NCBI GenBank assembly: GCA_019359395.1
Contig: JAHHHK010000009.1
Span: 183,033 to 247,032, forward strand
Length of the DNA stretch: 64,000 nucleotides
Reading direction: 5' to 3'
From: Komarekiella atlantica HA4396-MV6
Lineage (GTDB): Bacteria > Cyanobacteriota > Cyanobacteriia > Cyanobacteriales > Nostocaceae
Below are positions 9,701 through 18,067 of this stretch, in pieces (position 1 is the stretch's first letter; each line of letters opens with the position of its first letter). The translations under genes and the position numbers were made by a program. The notes under the pieces were generated by a model. It searched no databases, had not been told where the DNA came from, and was given only the letters and a program-made list of their open reading frames with translations.

Positions 9701-11508
9701 CGTTGCTTCAAGAACTCCGAAAAGAGAGTTTGATTCCAAATGCATTAGCTCACTTTTGGAGCATTACGCCCAATGATACGTTACCTTGCAATGAGTTAAA
9801 AGAACAAACGTTTGAAGATTGCCAGAATCTTGGCTTTTGGAGTTTGTTGTATTTAACACAGGCATTAGGCAGACAAAATATTAGCAATTCTCTAAAATTG
9901 AGGGTTGTAACTAATAATCTATATCATGTCATCGGCGATGAAAAGTTATGCCCAGAAAAAGCAACAATTTTAGGGCCATGTAAGATAATTTCCAAGGAAT
10001 ATCCAAACATTAATTCCTGTCTTATTGATGTAGTAATTCCTACTTCTAACATCGCGCCAACCCAAAAGTTTATCGACTATCTGATTACTGAACTAACAAC
10101 ACAGCAAACAGAAAATATAGTTGCTTACCGTGGGTATCATCGCTGGATTCAAACCTTTGAAATTGTTCGCTTGGATGAAAGCACCCCAAGTAAAACTAAG
10201 TTAAAGCAAAGAGGAGTTTACTTAATTACTGGTGGACTTGGTGGTATAGGTTTGGTGCTGGCGGAATATTTAGCGAAGACAGTACAAGCTAAGTTAATTT
10301 TAATTGGTAGAAAGGGATTACCGGAGCGATCGCAATGGAAACAATGGCTAGAAACTCATGATAGCCAAGATAGGGTTAGTCGCAATATCCAAAAAATGCT
10401 TGTACTGGAAGAGTTAGGGTCAGAGGTTGAGGTTAAAAGTGCCGATATCGCTAACTACGAACAAATGCAGGTAGCCGTTGCTGAAGCTTTAGAAAAATTT
10501 GGTCAAATCAATGGTGTTATCCATGCAGCGGGTATTGCTGGTGGTGGCATAATTCAACTAAAAACACAGGATATAGCAAACAGCGTATTAGCACCAAAAG
10601 TAAAAGGCACATTAGTATTAGAGAAAATTTTAAACTTACAAAAGATTAATTTAGATTTTTTAGTACTTTGTTCATCGCAAAGTTCTATATTGAGTGAATT
10701 TGGCCAAGTCGATTATTGTGCAGCTAATGCATTTCTGGATGTTTATGCACATGCTCGTACTTCTAAATCTGACCAATTTACGGTGGCAATCAACTGGGGT
10801 ACTTGGCAAGAAGTAGGCATGGCAGTAGAGACAGTACTACCAGAACAATTAAAACTCCAACGTGAAGAGGATATCAAAAAAGGAATATTGCCTCAAGAAG
10901 GTGCAGAAGCTTTTAATCGCATTTTACTAAGTAGCTTGCCTCATGTTGTTGTCTCCCCACAAGACTTGCAAACGGTAATTGAGCAGAATAATTCTTTCAA
11001 TTATTTAGAACAAGAATTAGCGCTTCTATCAGAGACATCACAAACTAATCTTTCCAAGCTCAGCCATCCACGTCCAAACTTGGCAAATGCTTATATTGCT
11101 CCTTGTAACGAAATTGAGCAGACCCTTGCTGACATTTGGCAACAATTTTTGGGAATTGAAAAAGTTGGGATTCATGACAACTTTTTTGAATTATCAGGAG
11201 ATTCAATTATTACAATTCAAATTGTTGCCAAAGCTAACCAATTAGGTTTAAAGCTAACTTCTCAACAAATGTTTCTGCATCAGACTATTGCTGAATTAGC
11301 AACAGTAGCATGTGTAACTGAAACTAACCAGACTGAAAATAGTTTAATCACTGAAGAGAAATATCTAACATCTATTCAGAATCAGTTCTCTGATCAAAAA
11401 GAAACAGAATATACACCTTCTGACTTTCCTAGAGCTAACTTGAATCAACAAGATTTAGATAAATTTCTGGCAAAAATTAACCAAGTAAGTGAGAAAAAAG
11501 CACAATGA
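6742..11508 (+). CDS. Type I PKS module 1: KS-AT-KR-carrier
   Basis: The 1588-residue module starts 14 bp after the Asn NRPS. The KS has the active-site Cys in TACSTSLV and both His motifs (EAHGTGTS, KTNIGHLD). The AT has GHSIGE near residue 630 and SHAFHSQ, the signature of malonyl-CoA-specific ATs. After a structural KR half, the KR has an intact NADPH motif (TGGLGGIG, near 1163) and the Ser/Tyr/Asn active site (CSSQSS, DYCAANA), so it should reduce the beta-keto group. No DH, ER or MT domain fits. The carrier has ELSGDSI near residue 1486. The C-terminus (YTPSDFPRANLNQQDLDKF) resembles the linker that usually precedes a condensation domain, and the next gene encodes exactly that with an ATGA overlap. 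Predicted role: extend Asn by one malonate and reduce it, giving a statine-like unit. Confidence 0.96.
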   Translation: MNIPTGAYTTNGSEIAIIGLAGRFPGAKNVDEFWHNLQNGIESISFFSDEELLEAGIDAELLSQPNYVKAYAVIEDAELFDANFFGFNPRDAEMTDPQHRIFLECAWEALEKAGYDSETYNGSIGVFAGSNLSGYLLNIYFNQNIRNSVDERQIAIAGDKDYLATRTSYKLNLTGPSYTVQTACSTSLVAVHLACQSLLNGECDIALVGGVSMSASRKAGYLYNEGGINSPDGHCRAFDAKARGTVCGEGVGIVVLKRLEDTLNDRDFIHAVIKGSAINNDGSNKVSYTAPRIEGQAKVIKTAQIIAELEPETITYIEAHGTGTSLGDPIEIAALTQAFQSSTKKQGFCAIGSLKTNIGHLDAAAGVAGLIKTVLALKYKQIPPSLHFEQPNPQIDFANSPFYVNNKLAEWKTDKHPRRAGVSSFGIGGTNAHVILEEAPICITKESISRPWQLLVISAKTQTALESATTNLANYLAEHPDTNLADVAHTLQVGRRNFSHRRVLLCQDIPDAIKTLTAPNQQRVLSNFSEIHNHSIVFMFPGQGAQYVNMGRELYATESVFRQQVDECCELLKPHLKLDLRDIIYPSTVETTQEQLKQTSLTQVALFVIEYALAKLWMAWGVHPQAMIGHSIGEYVAACISGVFSLEEALTLVVIRGRLMQQVEPGSMLSVSLSAKEIQSMLGSELSLAASNAPSLCVVSGATHAVEVLQNRLTQQGVDCRRLHTSHAFHSQMMEPILEPFVRHLKEVDLKSPQIPFVSNVTGTWITSEQATSPNYWARHLRQPVLFNEGIAELQQPRILLEVGPGRTLTTLAKRQLASQAVVLTSLRHPQEQISDVAFLLNTLSRLWLSGLQINWAGFYAKEQRRHIPLPTYPFERQRYWIEANPEAALSEAWQKSLSKKLDIADWFYMPIWKQSTPLEFFQGKELATEQNTCWLVFIDEYGVGGEVVKRLKQHHDVVTVKIAEKFTKLNEYTYTINPQQSDDYDTLLQELRKESLIPNALAHFWSITPNDTLPCNELKEQTFEDCQNLGFWSLLYLTQALGRQNISNSLKLRVVTNNLYHVIGDEKLCPEKATILGPCKIISKEYPNINSCLIDVVIPTSNIAPTQKFIDYLITELTTQQTENIVAYRGYHRWIQTFEIVRLDESTPSKTKLKQRGVYLITGGLGGIGLVLAEYLAKTVQAKLILIGRKGLPERSQWKQWLETHDSQDRVSRNIQKMLVLEELGSEVEVKSADIANYEQMQVAVAEALEKFGQINGVIHAAGIAGGGIIQLKTQDIANSVLAPKVKGTLVLEKILNLQKINLDFLVLCSSQSSILSEFGQVDYCAANAFLDVYAHARTSKSDQFTVAINWGTWQEVGMAVETVLPEQLKLQREEDIKKGILPQEGAEAFNRILLSSLPHVVVSPQDLQTVIEQNNSFNYLEQELALLSETSQTNLSKLSHPRPNLANAYIAPCNEIEQTLADIWQQFLGIEKVGIHDNFFELSGDSIITIQIVAKANQLGLKLTSQQMFLHQTIAELATVACVTETNQTENSLITEEKYLTSIQNQFSDQKETEYTPSDFPRANLNQQDLDKFLAKINQVSEKKAQ

Positions 11509-12908
11509 AAGTAGAAAATGTTGAGGACATATATGAACTTACACCCGTACAAAAGGGTATGCTCTTTCACTGTTTGTATGCAAGCGAATCAGCATTATAC
11601 TTTTTTCACCATACCTTAACTTTGTATGGTAATCCAAATGTAGAGGCTTTTGAAAAAGCATGGCAACATGTTGTAGATAGACATCCAGTTTTGCGGACAG
11701 GATTTTATTGGGAAGACATTGATAATCCGTTACAAGTTGTCTATAAGAAAGTAAAAATTAGCTTAAATCAATACGATTGGCGTGGTCTTGAAGAAGCAGA
11801 ACAACAAGAGCGATTCAAATCATTTCTAGAGAGCGATCGCAAATTAGGTTTTGACTTTTCTCAACCATGTCTAATGCGTTTAACTTTAATTCGTTTTGCT
11901 GATGAACGCTATGAATTTATTTGGAGCAATCACCATATAACAACAGATGGATGGTCTGGCCCAATCATCTTAGAAGAATGCTTACAAATTTACGAAGCAC
12001 TTTGTGAATGCAAAGAATTAACCCTACCCCCAGCACGTCCTTTTAGGAATTATATCGACTGGTTACAGCAACAAAATATAGCCAAGACCGAAAAATTTTG
12101 GCGACAAGCATTACAAGGCGTTAAAGCACCAACACCTCTAACTTATATAGAAAATAATCAATTATCTAACCTAGAAGAAAGGTACGATGAAGAAAGAATT
12201 AAACTATCAGAAACAACTACCAAATCATTGCTATCTTTTGCGACGAAAAATCGTCTGACTCTTGCTACATTAGTTCATGGCATCTGGTCTATTCTCTTAG
12301 GTCGTTACACTTGCCGTAACAATATAATTTATGGATGTACTGTCACTGGAAGACCAGTTGACTTAGCCGAAGTAGATTCAATAGTTGGTATGTTTATAAA
12401 TACCTTACCAATTAATGTCAAGTTGAATCCTGAGCAACAATTGTTGTCATGGTTACAAGATTTTCAGACTCAATTAGTAGAAGCGCGCCACCATGAATAT
12501 ACTCCCCTAACGCAAATTCAAGGTTGGAGTGAAGTACCTCGAAATCTACCTATGTTTGAAACTATTGTTGTAGTTGAGAACCTACCAGTCAGTCAATTTG
12601 TACAAAACTGGAAAGGAAATATAAAGTTTCAACAGACAGGAACTTATTACAGAAATAACTACCCTTTGAATTTAGTTATATATCCAGAAACCGAAATCAT
12701 AGTGGCAATTTCATATGATTCTCGGAGATTTGATATTGCGACAATTACTGGGATAATTAGAGATTTTCAAATTTTGTTACAAGAAATAATGATTAATCCT
12801 TATGTTCAAATTAAAGACTTATCATTTTTGACACCACAACAAAAGCAAATGTCAATAGCTTTAGAAAAATCAGCATCATTTGATTTGGAATTAGCTCCTA
12901 TGTTGTAA
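11505..12908 (+). CDS. Stand-alone NRPS condensation domain
   Basis: The 467 residues hold one complete C domain and nothing else: the N-terminus DIYELTPVQKGMLFH is the first core motif and NHHITTDGWS is the intact active site. The ORF overlaps the PKS1 stop in an ATGA arrangement, and the PKS1 tail looks like a T-C linker, so this was probably once fused to PKS1. The next NRPS starts with only the C-terminal half of a C domain. I infer that this free-standing domain joins the PKS1 product to the amino acid loaded by that NRPS. No A, T or E domain is present. Confidence 0.93.
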   Translation: MKVENVEDIYELTPVQKGMLFHCLYASESALYFFHHTLTLYGNPNVEAFEKAWQHVVDRHPVLRTGFYWEDIDNPLQVVYKKVKISLNQYDWRGLEEAEQQERFKSFLESDRKLGFDFSQPCLMRLTLIRFADERYEFIWSNHHITTDGWSGPIILEECLQIYEALCECKELTLPPARPFRNYIDWLQQQNIAKTEKFWRQALQGVKAPTPLTYIENNQLSNLEERYDEERIKLSETTTKSLLSFATKNRLTLATLVHGIWSILLGRYTCRNNIIYGCTVTGRPVDLAEVDSIVGMFINTLPINVKLNPEQQLLSWLQDFQTQLVEARHHEYTPLTQIQGWSEVPRNLPMFETIVVVENLPVSQFVQNWKGNIKFQQTGTYYRNNYPLNLVIYPETEIIVAISYDSRRFDIATITGIIRDFQILLQEIMINPYVQIKDLSFLTPQQKQMSIALEKSASFDLELAPML

Positions 12909-13042
12909 GTAACTGATAAGACACTACCTTAATCTCATGAAAATGATGGCTTACTGAGTCGATTACTAGAGGACTTAAATGCCAATAATTAAAATTATTT
13001 TTAATTATTATGAGAATTGACAAGATTTTAAAGGATAGAACT

Positions 13043-13924
13043 ATGATTGTTTCATCTGCAATAGAAAGAAGATATAAACTCTCAAGTGATGAATTCAATA
13101 AAGATTACGTTGAATTAGGAAAACCAGTCATAATTTCTGGAGTAATTTCAAGCTGGAATGGCTTTGATAAATGGTCTTTAAAACACTTTAAAGATTTATC
13201 TCCTTCTCTAAATATTTACGCCAAGAAATTTAGCGATAAAGGGATCGAGATATGTAGTCTAACAATGGAAAGATATATAGAACTAATAGAAAATTATGAA
13301 CAAGATCCTCAAAATTATGCTCGACCGCCATATTGCCATGACCTACCTTTATTTAGCTTGATACCTTCTTTAGTAGAAGATGCTCAACCATTTCCTTTTG
13401 ATTATTTGCCAGAATGGTATTGGCACAAGTGGTGGCGTTACTGCCAGTTTTTCTTAGGTTCTTCTAATAGTATTACACCACTACATTTTGATTGCCTGCT
13501 GACTAACAATATTTTTTTTCAAGTTGTCGGACGCAAACAATTCACTATATTGCTGCATGAAGATGCTAAATATTGTTATCGCCAAGGCTGGCGATGGTTT
13601 CTTGTTAATCCAGAAAACCCAGACTTAGAGAAATTTCCTGAATACAAAAATGCCAAACCGATTAAATTTATTGTAAATCCTGGGGATATTGTATATATGC
13701 CTCCCGGAACACTGCATCATGTTCGGAGTTTAGATATGTCGATTTCTTTTAATATCGATTGGCATACTCATAAAAGTTCATTGAATGCTATAGCAGCTAT
13801 TAGAAAAGGTATGCCAGTTCAAAACTTATACTATAACTTTTTATTAGCTATGGGTTTAGTGTTAAAAGTACCTCCACAGATAATTTTTAAATTTTATAAG
13901 TCTTATTTAAATTATGTTTCTTAA
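13043..13924 (+). CDS. JmjC/cupin_8-type Fe(II)/2-oxoglutarate oxygenase
   Basis: The 293-residue protein has the JmjC-like cupin pattern: an HxD iron motif in TPLHFDCLL (His148, Asp150), a basic GRKQF strand, and a distal His in PPGTLHHVRS (about 225-226) after a PGD turn. Proteins of this group, including FIH-type enzymes, hydroxylate amino acid side chains. A longer reading from 13010 is possible, but the ATG at 13043 is preceded by AAGGAT at good spacing, so I chose it. It lies between the stand-alone C domain and the Dab-supplying transaminase, so its substrate may be Dab, the Asn unit or a later intermediate; the sequence does not tell. It is the second predicted 2-oxoglutarate oxygenase of the cluster. 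Confidence 0.8.
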   Translation: MIVSSAIERRYKLSSDEFNKDYVELGKPVIISGVISSWNGFDKWSLKHFKDLSPSLNIYAKKFSDKGIEICSLTMERYIELIENYEQDPQNYARPPYCHDLPLFSLIPSLVEDAQPFPFDYLPEWYWHKWWRYCQFFLGSSNSITPLHFDCLLTNNIFFQVVGRKQFTILLHEDAKYCYRQGWRWFLVNPENPDLEKFPEYKNAKPIKFIVNPGDIVYMPPGTLHHVRSLDMSISFNIDWHTHKSSLNAIAAIRKGMPVQNLYYNFLLAMGLVLKVPPQIIFKFYKSYLNYVS

Positions 13925-13973
13925 AAATTATGCAGCGTAAATAATCAGTTTGTAATTCAAACAAAAGCAGATT

Positions 13974-15230
13974 ATGAACATATTTGAAAAGTGTGAATCC
14001 AATGTTAGAAGCTATTGCCGTAATTTTCCTGATATATTTCATAGAGCTAAAGGTTCTATAATTTATTCAGACTCAGGTAAAGAATATATTGATTTTTTTG
14101 CAGGAGCAGGTGCTTTAAATTATGGACATAATCATGACTATATAAAACAAAAGGTTATGTCATATTTAGATGCCGATGGAATTGCACACGGTTTAGATAT
14201 GTATACTTCGGCTAAAGAGAAGTTTTTAGCTAAGTTTGATGAGGTAGTGCTAAGTTCAAGAAAACTAGATTATCGAGTTCAGTTTTGCGGCCCAACAGGA
14301 ACAAATGCAGTTGAAGCAGCTTTAAAGTTAGCCAGAAAAGTCAAACAGAGACCAGGTATATTTTCCTTCATGGGAGCATATCATGGAATGACTTTGGGGA
14401 GCCTATCGATTAGTGGTAATGTTGGGATTAGAGCAGGGGCAATTGGGACATCAAATAATGTAACATTTATGCCTTATCCTTATGGATTTATGGAAAGTTT
14501 TGACACAATACAATATATAAAATCAGTTTTAAATGATATCAATTCTGGAATTGAAAAACCAGCAGCAATAATTTTTGAAACAGTGCAAGCTGAAGGTGGA
14601 GTTGTTATAGCTCCTATTGAGTGGATGCAAAGGCTAAAGAATTTATGTGACGAGAATGATATTTTATTAATCTGTGATGATATTCAAGTTGGCTGTGGTC
14701 GAACAGGGCCCTTCTTTTCTTTTGAAAGAGCAGATATTGTTCCCGATATGGTAGTGCTCTCTAAATCTATTAGTGGGTATGGGTTTCCTATGTCACTATT
14801 ATTAATTAAGCCAGAGTTGGATGTATGGGAACCAGGCGAACATAATGGTACTTTTAGAGGTAATCAATTAGCATTTGTCGGAGCTACAGCTGCTTTAGAG
14901 TATAGAGAAAGCTGCAATTTTGAACAAGACGTTAAAGCTAAAGAGCTGTTCTTGAAAAACTTTCTTACTCAACAAATATTGCCAATTAGTGAAAATATAG
15001 CAATTCGGGGAATTGGAATGATTTGGGGGATTGATGTTAAAAACTTTGGCGGTAGCAGTCTAGCTAAAAATATAACATCGCGTTGTTTTGAACTGGGGCT
15101 AATAGTTGAACGAGCAGGTAGAAATGATACTGTCATTAAAATTTTACCCCCTTTAATAATTGATACGATCACTCTAGAAAAAGGATGTTCAATTATCAAA
15201 GAAGCTTTTAATGATTGCATATCAAAGTAG
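13974..15230 (+). CDS. EctB-like class III aminotransferase: diaminobutyrate--2-oxoglutarate transaminase
   Basis: The protein (418 residues) follows EctB closely from the N-terminus (RSYCRNFP, KEYIDFFAGAGALNYGH, DGIAHGLDM, GPTGTNAVEAALKLARK) to the PLP site: Lys264 in VLSKSISG, with the acidic pair in ICDDIQVG that contacts PLP. EctB enzymes convert L-aspartate 4-semialdehyde plus glutamate to L-2,4-diaminobutyrate (Dab). No ectA or ectC partner is visible, so ectoine is not the purpose here. The next gene encodes an A domain with an acidic, Dab-like code, so the enzyme most likely supplies Dab to the assembly line. The family call is firm; the dedicated role is inference from context. Confidence 0.9.
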   Translation: MNIFEKCESNVRSYCRNFPDIFHRAKGSIIYSDSGKEYIDFFAGAGALNYGHNHDYIKQKVMSYLDADGIAHGLDMYTSAKEKFLAKFDEVVLSSRKLDYRVQFCGPTGTNAVEAALKLARKVKQRPGIFSFMGAYHGMTLGSLSISGNVGIRAGAIGTSNNVTFMPYPYGFMESFDTIQYIKSVLNDINSGIEKPAAIIFETVQAEGGVVIAPIEWMQRLKNLCDENDILLICDDIQVGCGRTGPFFSFERADIVPDMVVLSKSISGYGFPMSLLLIKPELDVWEPGEHNGTFRGNQLAFVGATAALEYRESCNFEQDVKAKELFLKNFLTQQILPISENIAIRGIGMIWGIDVKNFGGSSLAKNITSRCFELGLIVERAGRNDTVIKILPPLIIDTITLEKGCSIIKEAFNDCISK

Positions 15231-15282
15231 ATTGGCATAATAGCATTAGTAACTCGGCAAGCAATTGGTTATAAGGAGAACT

Positions 15283-18039
15283 ATGGGTATACATCTATCA
15301 AATGATTCATTCTCTCAAAAAGTTTATTGGATAAATAAACTATCGGGAGAATTACCAGAAACAAATCTGATGCTGGACTATGTAAGACCTTTTTTGTCTA
15401 GTGATGAAAAAAAATCTTTTAGCTTTGATTTATCAAATGATTTATCTCAAGCAATCATTAAGCTAGCCAAAGGCTCTAATTTTTCAATTTACTTGATACT
15501 TGTATCTGCATTGAATATACTGCTGCAAAAGTACACTAGAAATAATGATGTTATTGTTGGAATCCCAGTATATGAGGGTATAGATTGCGTAAATACCAAA
15601 GTTGTTCCTTTACGTACTCAAGTCATACCTCAACTTTCATTCAAAGATTTTCTTTTTCAAGTCAAAGACGCTGCGATCGCAGCTTATACCCATCAAAGCT
15701 ATAATTTTGATGAACTAGTTAATTTATTACAGCTACCAACAAGTTATAATCGTCATTCAATTTTTGACATAGTAGTTTGTTTAGAAAATATTCATCTTAA
15801 AAGTAATTTAAATCAACTCAATAATGACATCACAATTTCTTTTACAGTTAACGGTGATAATATTAGTGTCGATATAGATTATAAGCAAGATTTATTTAAA
15901 GATGAAAGTATAAAGTTAATAGCTAGATATTATACTAATGTTCTTGAGAGTATTATAAATAACGTCACTAATAAAATATTAGATGTTGTTTTCTTGAAAG
16001 ATTTTGATAAACAACAGTTGCTAAAACAGTTTAATAACAATATTAAAACTTATCCAGTTGAACAAACAATAAATAGCTTATTTGAAAAACAAGTATCTCA
16101 AACTCCAAATAATATAGCTGTCATTCATCAACAAACTAAATTAACATATCATGAACTCAATCAAAAAGCTAATCAGTTAGCTGAAATATTGCGGAAATTA
16201 GGAGTTGTCAAAGGTGAATTTATAGGCATTTTTAAAGACCGTGATATCAATTTTCTTATTGCTATTCTTGCTATATATAAGGCAGGTGGAGCATACGTAC
16301 CTATTGATAGTACTTACCCACCAAATCGAATTAAATACATGCTAGCTAATAGCGAAGTTAGATTTCTATTAACAGATTTTTCATTATTTAATGTTTTATC
16401 CGATTTGGTAGAAGGTTGTGCACAATTATCATCTATTATTTGTTTAGATAACATTGTTCATGAAAATACCCTGCTTGCTAAACAAACAGGATTAAAAATA
16501 TATAGCCAATCTGATTTTGAGCAGTTGCCTAATGAGAATTTAAAACATATTAGTGATGCTGTTGACCCAGCTTATATGCTTTATACTTCCGGGTCTACAG
16601 GATTACCAAAAGGGGCAATTGTCAGGCATGATGGTGCAATTAATCATATTTATGCCCAATTTGATGAGTTGGCATTAACACAGGAGTTTTGTTTTCTCCA
16701 AAGCGCTCCTTCTTCAACGGATATTTCTGTATGGCAATTTTTAGCACCACTTTTAATCGGTGGAAAAACAGTAATTGTAGATATAGAAACCGTTGCTATC
16801 CCTGATAAACTATTTAAGGTACTGAAATCACAAAAAATTACAGTTGTTGAATTAGTACCAGCATTATTTGGCGGCTTGCTTGAATATACTTCCCAGCTAC
16901 CGAAGCACGCAAGAGAATTACCTGATTTAAAATGGATGATGGTTGTGGGAGAACCAGTATCAGTAAGTTGGGTAAATAAGTGGCTCCAGATGTATCCCGA
17001 AATCAAAATTGTTAACGCTTATGGGCCCACCGAAGCAGCTGATGATATTACCCAGTTTGTTGTTAGCAAGCCTTTGCCAGAAAATCAGCGAGCAGTTCCA
17101 ATTGGTACACCATTAGCCAACTTAAATCTCTATATTCTGGATGGAGAAATGCAACTATTACCCATTGGTGTTCCTGGAGAAATTTGTGTATCAGGAATTG
17201 GTGTGGGTGATGGATATTGGAAAAATCAAGAAAAAACTAATTTAAGCTTTGTTCCCAATCCGCTTACAGATATTAGTCAGAATTTACCTGAAAATCGTAG
17301 AGATTTAATTTATAAAACTGGAGATTTAGGAAGATGGCTTCCTGATGGAAATATAGAATTTCTCGGACGTATTGACCATCAAGTAAAGATTCGTGGCTTC
17401 CGAGTTGAACTTGGGGAAATTGAAACATTTTTGGGTCAGCACCCAAATGTACGTGAAAATGTAGTTGTGGTTCATCAGGATGAACCAGGTAATTTGCAAT
17501 TAGTTGCTTATGTGGTTGCTAAGACACAAGCAGTTCCTAGTATTAGCGAATTACGTAGCTTCTTAAAAGAAAAGTTACCTGACCACATGTTACCTTCTAC
17601 TTTTGTGATGTTAGAAAATCTACCGCTAGCGCCTAGCGGTAAGGTAGACCGCAAAGCTTTGCCCAAACCAGATAATCTTCGCCCGCAATTAGAAACAGCT
17701 TACGTATTGCCACGAAATGATATGGAACACACAATTGCTGGCATTTGGCAAAAGATACTTAAGGTGGAGAAAGTCGGCATTCAAGATAACTTTTTTGACC
17801 TTGGTGGTCATTCGCTAAATGTGCTTCAGGTTTATAGCAAACTGCGAGAACTTTTTAAAGCAGACTTAGTTATAACTGACCTATTTAAATATCCAACAAT
17901 CAGTTCTATATCACGGTATTTAAGTCAAGAAGATGATGATAGTTTTGCTAATCAAAGTAATGAATTGAACGAACAGTTAGAAGCCGGTAAGGCAAGATTA
18001 AAGCAGCGTTTTTTACAAAAGAAACAACAGAATGTTTAA
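15283..18039 (+). CDS. NRPS module: half C - A (Dab-type) - T
   Basis: I place the start at the ATG at 15283 because it follows AAGGAGA at ideal spacing; an upstream TTG at 15265 is less likely. Residues 1-250 match only the C-terminal lobe of a condensation domain; the lobe with HHxxxDG is absent. The A domain has TSGSTGLPKG and NAYGPTEAADD. Its code reads D-I-W-E-M-V-A-D-D-(K), starting at Asp480, with three acidic pocket residues besides the first Asp. From memory this resembles the DIWELTADDK-type code of Dab modules in Pseudomonas peptides. The T domain has DLGGHSL, and the protein ends in a basic tail (LEAGKARLKQRFLQKK). The preceding gene is an EctB-like Dab synthase, which fits. The stand-alone C domain upstream may provide the missing condensation activity. 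Confidence 0.93.
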   Translation: MGIHLSNDSFSQKVYWINKLSGELPETNLMLDYVRPFLSSDEKKSFSFDLSNDLSQAIIKLAKGSNFSIYLILVSALNILLQKYTRNNDVIVGIPVYEGIDCVNTKVVPLRTQVIPQLSFKDFLFQVKDAAIAAYTHQSYNFDELVNLLQLPTSYNRHSIFDIVVCLENIHLKSNLNQLNNDITISFTVNGDNISVDIDYKQDLFKDESIKLIARYYTNVLESIINNVTNKILDVVFLKDFDKQQLLKQFNNNIKTYPVEQTINSLFEKQVSQTPNNIAVIHQQTKLTYHELNQKANQLAEILRKLGVVKGEFIGIFKDRDINFLIAILAIYKAGGAYVPIDSTYPPNRIKYMLANSEVRFLLTDFSLFNVLSDLVEGCAQLSSIICLDNIVHENTLLAKQTGLKIYSQSDFEQLPNENLKHISDAVDPAYMLYTSGSTGLPKGAIVRHDGAINHIYAQFDELALTQEFCFLQSAPSSTDISVWQFLAPLLIGGKTVIVDIETVAIPDKLFKVLKSQKITVVELVPALFGGLLEYTSQLPKHARELPDLKWMMVVGEPVSVSWVNKWLQMYPEIKIVNAYGPTEAADDITQFVVSKPLPENQRAVPIGTPLANLNLYILDGEMQLLPIGVPGEICVSGIGVGDGYWKNQEKTNLSFVPNPLTDISQNLPENRRDLIYKTGDLGRWLPDGNIEFLGRIDHQVKIRGFRVELGEIETFLGQHPNVRENVVVVHQDEPGNLQLVAYVVAKTQAVPSISELRSFLKEKLPDHMLPSTFVMLENLPLAPSGKVDRKALPKPDNLRPQLETAYVLPRNDMEHTIAGIWQKILKVEKVGIQDNFFDLGGHSLNVLQVYSKLRELFKADLVITDLFKYPTISSISRYLSQEDDDSFANQSNELNEQLEAGKARLKQRFLQKKQQNV

Positions 18040-18067
18040 TTAATAGTTTTAAGAGTTAAAATTACTT

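Noticed and set aside
13974..15230. Ectoine biosynthesis locus
   Set aside because: Only the EctB-like transaminase is present; no EctA or EctC is visible.
16650..17006. 118-codon minus-strand frame inside the Dab NRPS
   Set aside because: It is antisense to conserved A-domain motifs and has no independent support.
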